This document shows, in pieces, positions 6,626 through 8,530 of a DNA stretch of 8,530 nucleotides (positions within the stretch are counted from its first letter, which is position 1; every line of letters begins with the position of its first letter). Location: NCBI GenBank assembly GCA_020532365.1, contig JAJBBL010000135.1, positions 1-8,530 on the forward strand, given 5' to 3'. Made by a program: the position numbers and the translations under genes. The notes beneath the pieces were generated by a model. The model did not search any database and was not told where the DNA came from. It saw only the letters and a program-made list of their open reading frames with translations. The DNA is from Candidatus Cloacimonadota bacterium. GTDB taxonomy: Bacteria; Cloacimonadota; Cloacimonadia; Cloacimonadales; JAJBBL01.

Positions 6626-6768
6626 AAGTTTTGTTATAGGAAGCGGTTTAGATATATTTGGCGCTAACACAGCCTTATTAAGCGCTTCATCGTTCGAGTT
6701 ATTTTTCGATTCCTTATTTGATTTACCCCAATTTGTACAGAGGGAATAAAATATCAAGGTATTTTTTG

Positions 6769-6795
6769 TTGACTTAAATCGTTCTAAGATTAGAT
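6769..6795 (+). promoter_or_regulatory. Candidate sigma70-type promoter for the ChaN-like/rubrerythrin unit
   Basis: TTGACT at 6769-6774 resembles a -35 box and TTAGAT at 6790-6795 a -10 box. The spacer is only 15 nt, shorter than the usual 17, so the call is tentative. It lies just upstream of the GGGAGG ribosome site. Confidence 0.3.
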
Positions 6796-6813
6796 GTTCT
6801 CTTAAAGAAATAT

Positions 6814-6819
6814 GGGAGG
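6814..6819 (+). promoter_or_regulatory. Ribosome binding site GGGAGG, start choice TTG 6825 or ATG 6831
   Basis: GGGAGG is 5 nt from an in-frame TTG (6825) and 11 nt from ATG 6831. Other genes here use short spacings (3-8 nt), which favours the TTG, whereas codon preference favours ATG. The difference is two residues (MI) before MRFRR. Confidence 0.5.
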
Positions 6820-6830
6820 TTAGATTGATA

Positions 6831-7736
6831 ATGAGATTCAGGCGACTCGAACTAATATTGATTACACTTGTGGCATCAGTGTTTATGGTGTCTTGCTCTG
6901 ATAATTATTACGGGTATAAGATTATCGACACCTCCTTGGAAAAAGTTATCACATTAGATAAGCTGACTAAAAAGTTGGTGGATTACGATATAATCGTGTT
7001 TGGTGATTTATCTGAATATGAAGAGCTTCAACACCTTAAGATTGAGCTAACTCGCAAATTACACCAACAGTTGGGTGAAATAGTGATTTCTATGGAGATA
7101 TTTGAGCGAAATGATCAAGATACGTTAGATGACTATATAAGTGGAAATATAACGGAGGAACAGTTCCTGCACGATGTAAATATACCCGTAACCTATCAAT
7201 ATGACTATCGTCCAATAATTGAGTTTGCAAAAGAGGAAGGGTTGTCTGTAATCGCGTCAAATGCTCCACAAGATTATGTTAACGCGGTCGGTAAGTTTGG
7301 CTTAGATGTGTTGTACGAAGATACAGATTCCTATAAGCCACTCTACTACGCTGAGAATATGTATCTGGAAGACTTAAGTTATGAAGGTAAGTTCATTGAA
7401 AAAACGCTTTCAGATCCGTATGCGATATCGGATTTTACAGAAGAATCGTTAAGTAGTGTCTTGTCAAACATGTTTGAAGCACTCGTATTGGTTGACGATA
7501 CAATGGCTGAGAGTATGATTATATATAGAAAGAGATTTCCTGGCACGAAAATCATTCATTTTAACGAGGATTTTCACAGTAATGAAAAAATAGGGGTTGT
7601 GACCAGACTATTGCGACGCGACTCCACCCTTAAAGTTGCTGTCTTGAGTCCAATTCTATTGAGGAGTGACGAGAAACTACAAAAAGCGAAGCGCCTCTAT
7701 AATGTGGCCGATTATTTAATTCTTATCAAGGAATAA
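6831..7736 (+). CDS. ChaN-like haem-binding-family lipoprotein
   Basis: Predicted 301-aa lipoprotein of the ChaN/cofacial haem-binding family, whose Campylobacter member is an iron-regulated lipoprotein that binds paired haems. The N-terminus has basic residues, a hydrophobic core and a lipobox-like FMVSC with Cys22 as the lipid site. Family landmarks are present in order: IIVFGDLSEYEELQHL (54-69), SMEIFERNDQDTLDDYISG (87-105), YDYRPIIEFAKEEGLSVIASNAP (124-146), VDDTMAESM (221-229) and EDFHSNEKIGVVTRLL (246-261). The usual GExH signature is GDLS here (58-61), and the later G-x-G-H is EDFH, keeping only the His (249). Haem binding is therefore not guaranteed. The start could be TTG 6825. The rubrerythrin-like gene follows after 22 nt and is probably co-transcribed, pointing to iron/haem or redox stress. 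Family call good, ligand inferred. Confidence 0.75.
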   Translation: MRFRRLELILITLVASVFMVSCSDNYYGYKIIDTSLEKVITLDKLTKKLVDYDIIVFGDLSEYEELQHLKIELTRKLHQQLGEIVISMEIFERNDQDTLDDYISGNITEEQFLHDVNIPVTYQYDYRPIIEFAKEEGLSVIASNAPQDYVNAVGKFGLDVLYEDTDSYKPLYYAENMYLEDLSYEGKFIEKTLSDPYAISDFTEESLSSVLSNMFEALVLVDDTMAESMIIYRKRFPGTKIIHFNEDFHSNEKIGVVTRLLRRDSTLKVAVLSPILLRSDEKLQKAKRLYNVADYLILIKE

Positions 7737-7748
7737 AGAAAATACTTT

Positions 7749-7755
7749 GGAGGAG
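7749..7755 (+). promoter_or_regulatory. Ribosome binding site GGAGGAG that fixes the ATG start at 7759
   Basis: GGAGGAG is 3 nt before ATG 7759, the same layout as at 2176-2182. The in-frame TTG at 7747 overlaps it and is rejected as a start. Confidence 0.8.
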
Positions 7756-7758
7756 ATT

Positions 7759-8229
7759 ATGGACCGTAAAGAAGCTTACATTTTCGCAATCGAAAGTGAA
7801 ATTAAATCGAAAAACCTGTACGCACTTTTAGCTAATAGCTGTCTAAATGAAGAGGCTAAAAAGACGTTTTACCTCTTGGAAAAGATGGAAGGGATACACG
7901 AGGAAAAGTTAATAGAGGCTTATAAAAAAGAATTCAATCTGAAGAGCGTATCGTTTGACTCTACTATGATGCCCAAAGTAGATATTAGACGAAATCTATC
8001 CGATCCAAAAGCTGTATTGGACTACGCTGTCGATCGAGAACTTTCGATGGCTGATCAGTATGAGTACATGGCTGAGCAATCAGAAGACCCCGAAATGAAG
8101 AAGTTTTTTGAGTCACTCTACAGAGAAGAGCTTGATCACAAAGAGTTATTAGAAACAGAACTCGATCGAATTCATGGAACTGCTATTTGGTTTGATGAAT
8201 CCGAGTTGAACGGTTTGATGGAGTATTAA
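7759..8229 (+). CDS. Rubrerythrin/ferritin-like di-iron protein
   Basis: Predicted cytoplasmic four-helix-bundle di-iron protein (156 aa, no signal peptide) of the rubrerythrin-like ferritin superfamily, which oxidises Fe(II) and/or reduces peroxide. All metal-ligand positions appear. Helix 1 has Glu14 in IESEIKSKNLYALLA. Helix 2 has Glu44 and His47 in EKMEGIHEEKL. Helix 3 has Glu94 in VDRELSMADQYEYMA. Helix 4 has Glu124 and His127 in REELDHKELL. The two halves repeat the same E...ExxH pattern, as expected from the internal duplication of the family. No rubredoxin-type Cys4 domain follows; the protein ends in GTAIWFDESELNGLMEY (140-156), as I recall for stand-alone members. The start is fixed by GGAGGAG. 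It follows the ChaN-like lipoprotein gene by 22 nt, suggesting shared iron/redox function. Electron donor and exact activity are unknown. Confidence 0.88.
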   Translation: MDRKEAYIFAIESEIKSKNLYALLANSCLNEEAKKTFYLLEKMEGIHEEKLIEAYKKEFNLKSVSFDSTMMPKVDIRRNLSDPKAVLDYAVDRELSMADQYEYMAEQSEDPEMKKFFESLYREELDHKELLETELDRIHGTAIWFDESELNGLMEY

Positions 8230-8299
8230 GCTAAGTTTTGTGTGACAATATCTAAAGATTGACGTTTAGTAGTTAAAACGAGTCATATAGAGAGGGTGT
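8230..8299. other. Short intergenic region before the last TPR gene
   Basis: Seventy nt containing TTGACG (8259-8264), a possible -35 box, with no good -10 box at normal spacing. No terminator hairpin follows the rubrerythrin-like gene, so read-through into the next gene is possible. Confidence 0.35.
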
Positions 8300-8530
8300 A
8301 TGCTGAAGAGAGTATCAATTCTGTTGGTTATCTGTGTTGGTTTGTCGAGTTTATGCGGAAGTTATTATGAAAGCTTAGAATTCGGTAAAAAGATGTATCG
8401 CGATGGTTTCTATACTGAAGCGAGTTTGGAGTTTGAAAAGATAGTTCAACTTGCGCCTAACTCGCTTGAAGCAGAAGAGTCTATCTTTCTCCTTGCCGAA
8501 ATGAATAGAGAACAAGGCAATTACGCAGAC
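8300..8530 (+). CDS. Exported TPR protein, N-terminal part (3' truncated)
   Basis: An open frame of 77 codons runs from ATG 8300 to the window end without a stop. GAGAGGG at 8290-8296 serves as a ribosome site. Residues 1-19 look like a signal peptide (MLKRVSILLVICVGLSSLC). Cys19 could be lipidated, but Leu at -1 makes SSLC a poor lipobox, so type I cleavage near Gly20/Ser21 is equally possible. From residue 32 the sequence reads as TPR: MYRDGFYTEASLEFEKIVQLAP (32-53), then a second helix pair, SLEAEESIFLLAEMNREQGNYAD (55-77). The spacing resembles BamD- or CpoB-type periplasmic TPR proteins. It lies 70 nt after the rubrerythrin-like gene, in the same direction. It may start another TPR-rich envelope gene set like the one at the left edge; too little is visible to say more. 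Confidence 0.75.
   Translation, partial: MLKRVSILLVICVGLSSLCGSYYESLEFGKKMYRDGFYTEASLEFEKIVQLAPNSLEAEESIFLLAEMNREQGNYAD

Larger units (their letters stand above)
6626..6830. other. Divergent intergenic region between PAP2 and ChaN-like genes
   Basis: About 205 nt that must hold promoters for both directions. A possible plus-strand promoter lies at 6769-6795. I found no convincing minus-strand promoter. An imperfect inverted repeat (GCGCT 6661-6665, AGCGC 6681-6685) lies in the presumed PAP2 leader. A frame open through 6626-6757 on the minus strand has no coding character that I can see. Confidence 0.5.

Noticed and set aside
6661..6685. Imperfect inverted repeat GCGCT...AGCGC as an operator
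   Set aside because: Arms are only 5 bp, with a bulge and a 15-nt gap; expected by chance in a 200-nt region.
6626..6757. 44-codon upstream extension of the PAP2 frame from TTG 6757
   Set aside because: The extension is polar and Asn/Lys/Ser-rich, starts with a rare codon, lacks a ribosome site, and would place the signal peptide internally.
8259..8289. Promoter starting at TTGACG before the last TPR gene
   Set aside because: No acceptable -10 hexamer at 16-18 nt spacing; noted only in the intergenic entry.

Overview
The window carries a low-GC bacterial sequence from a diderm organism: it has lipoprotein signals, ExbB/ExbD/TonB-type trans-envelope energising proteins and periplasmic TPR proteins. 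All three signal peptides with a clear type I site (the 87-aa protein, the ExbB-like protein and the PAP2 protein) place Gln directly after the cleavage Ala (FA|Q, FA|Q, QA|Q). This is frequent in the Bacteroidetes/FCB assemblage, so an FCB-related or candidate-phylum lineage is my best guess, but the sequence alone does not settle it. No canonical Bacteroidetes -7 box (TAnnTTTG) was recognised.

Region 1 (1-5711, plus strand) is one tightly packed operon with gaps of 4 to 16 nt and one 1-nt overlap. It holds the 3' part of a large TPR protein ending in a beta-sandwich domain, a small secreted protein of 87 aa, an ExbB/TolQ/MotA-type proton channel subunit, two consecutive ExbD/TolR-like proteins, and a 474-aa protein. 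The last has a degenerate FHA-like cytoplasmic domain, one membrane span, a Gly-rich periplasmic linker and an AgmX/PglI (TonB-like) C-terminal domain. The set closely resembles the parts list of the Myxococcus Agl-Glt (TolQ-TolR-TolR plus GltG/GltJ) machinery. It probably encodes a proton-motive-force-driven trans-envelope machine of unknown purpose. The first ExbD has Asn where the channel Asp normally sits, while the second keeps the Asp, so the stator may be an asymmetric heterodimer. A strong hairpin terminator (5732-5770) closes the operon.

Region 2 (5870-6625, minus strand) is a convergent gene for a secreted or membrane PAP2-family phosphatase with an altered PSGH motif.

Region 3 (6831-8229, plus strand) is divergent from region 2. 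It is a two-gene unit: a ChaN-like (cofacial haem-binding family) lipoprotein with degenerate signature residues, followed 22 nt later by a rubrerythrin/ferritin-like di-iron protein with all four metal-binding helices intact. The pairing suggests iron or haem handling or oxidative-stress defence.

Region 4 (8300-8530) is the 5' end of another exported TPR protein, running off the window. No RNA genes, mobile elements, CRISPR arrays or long repeats were seen. No gene-free stretch exceeds about 205 nt.
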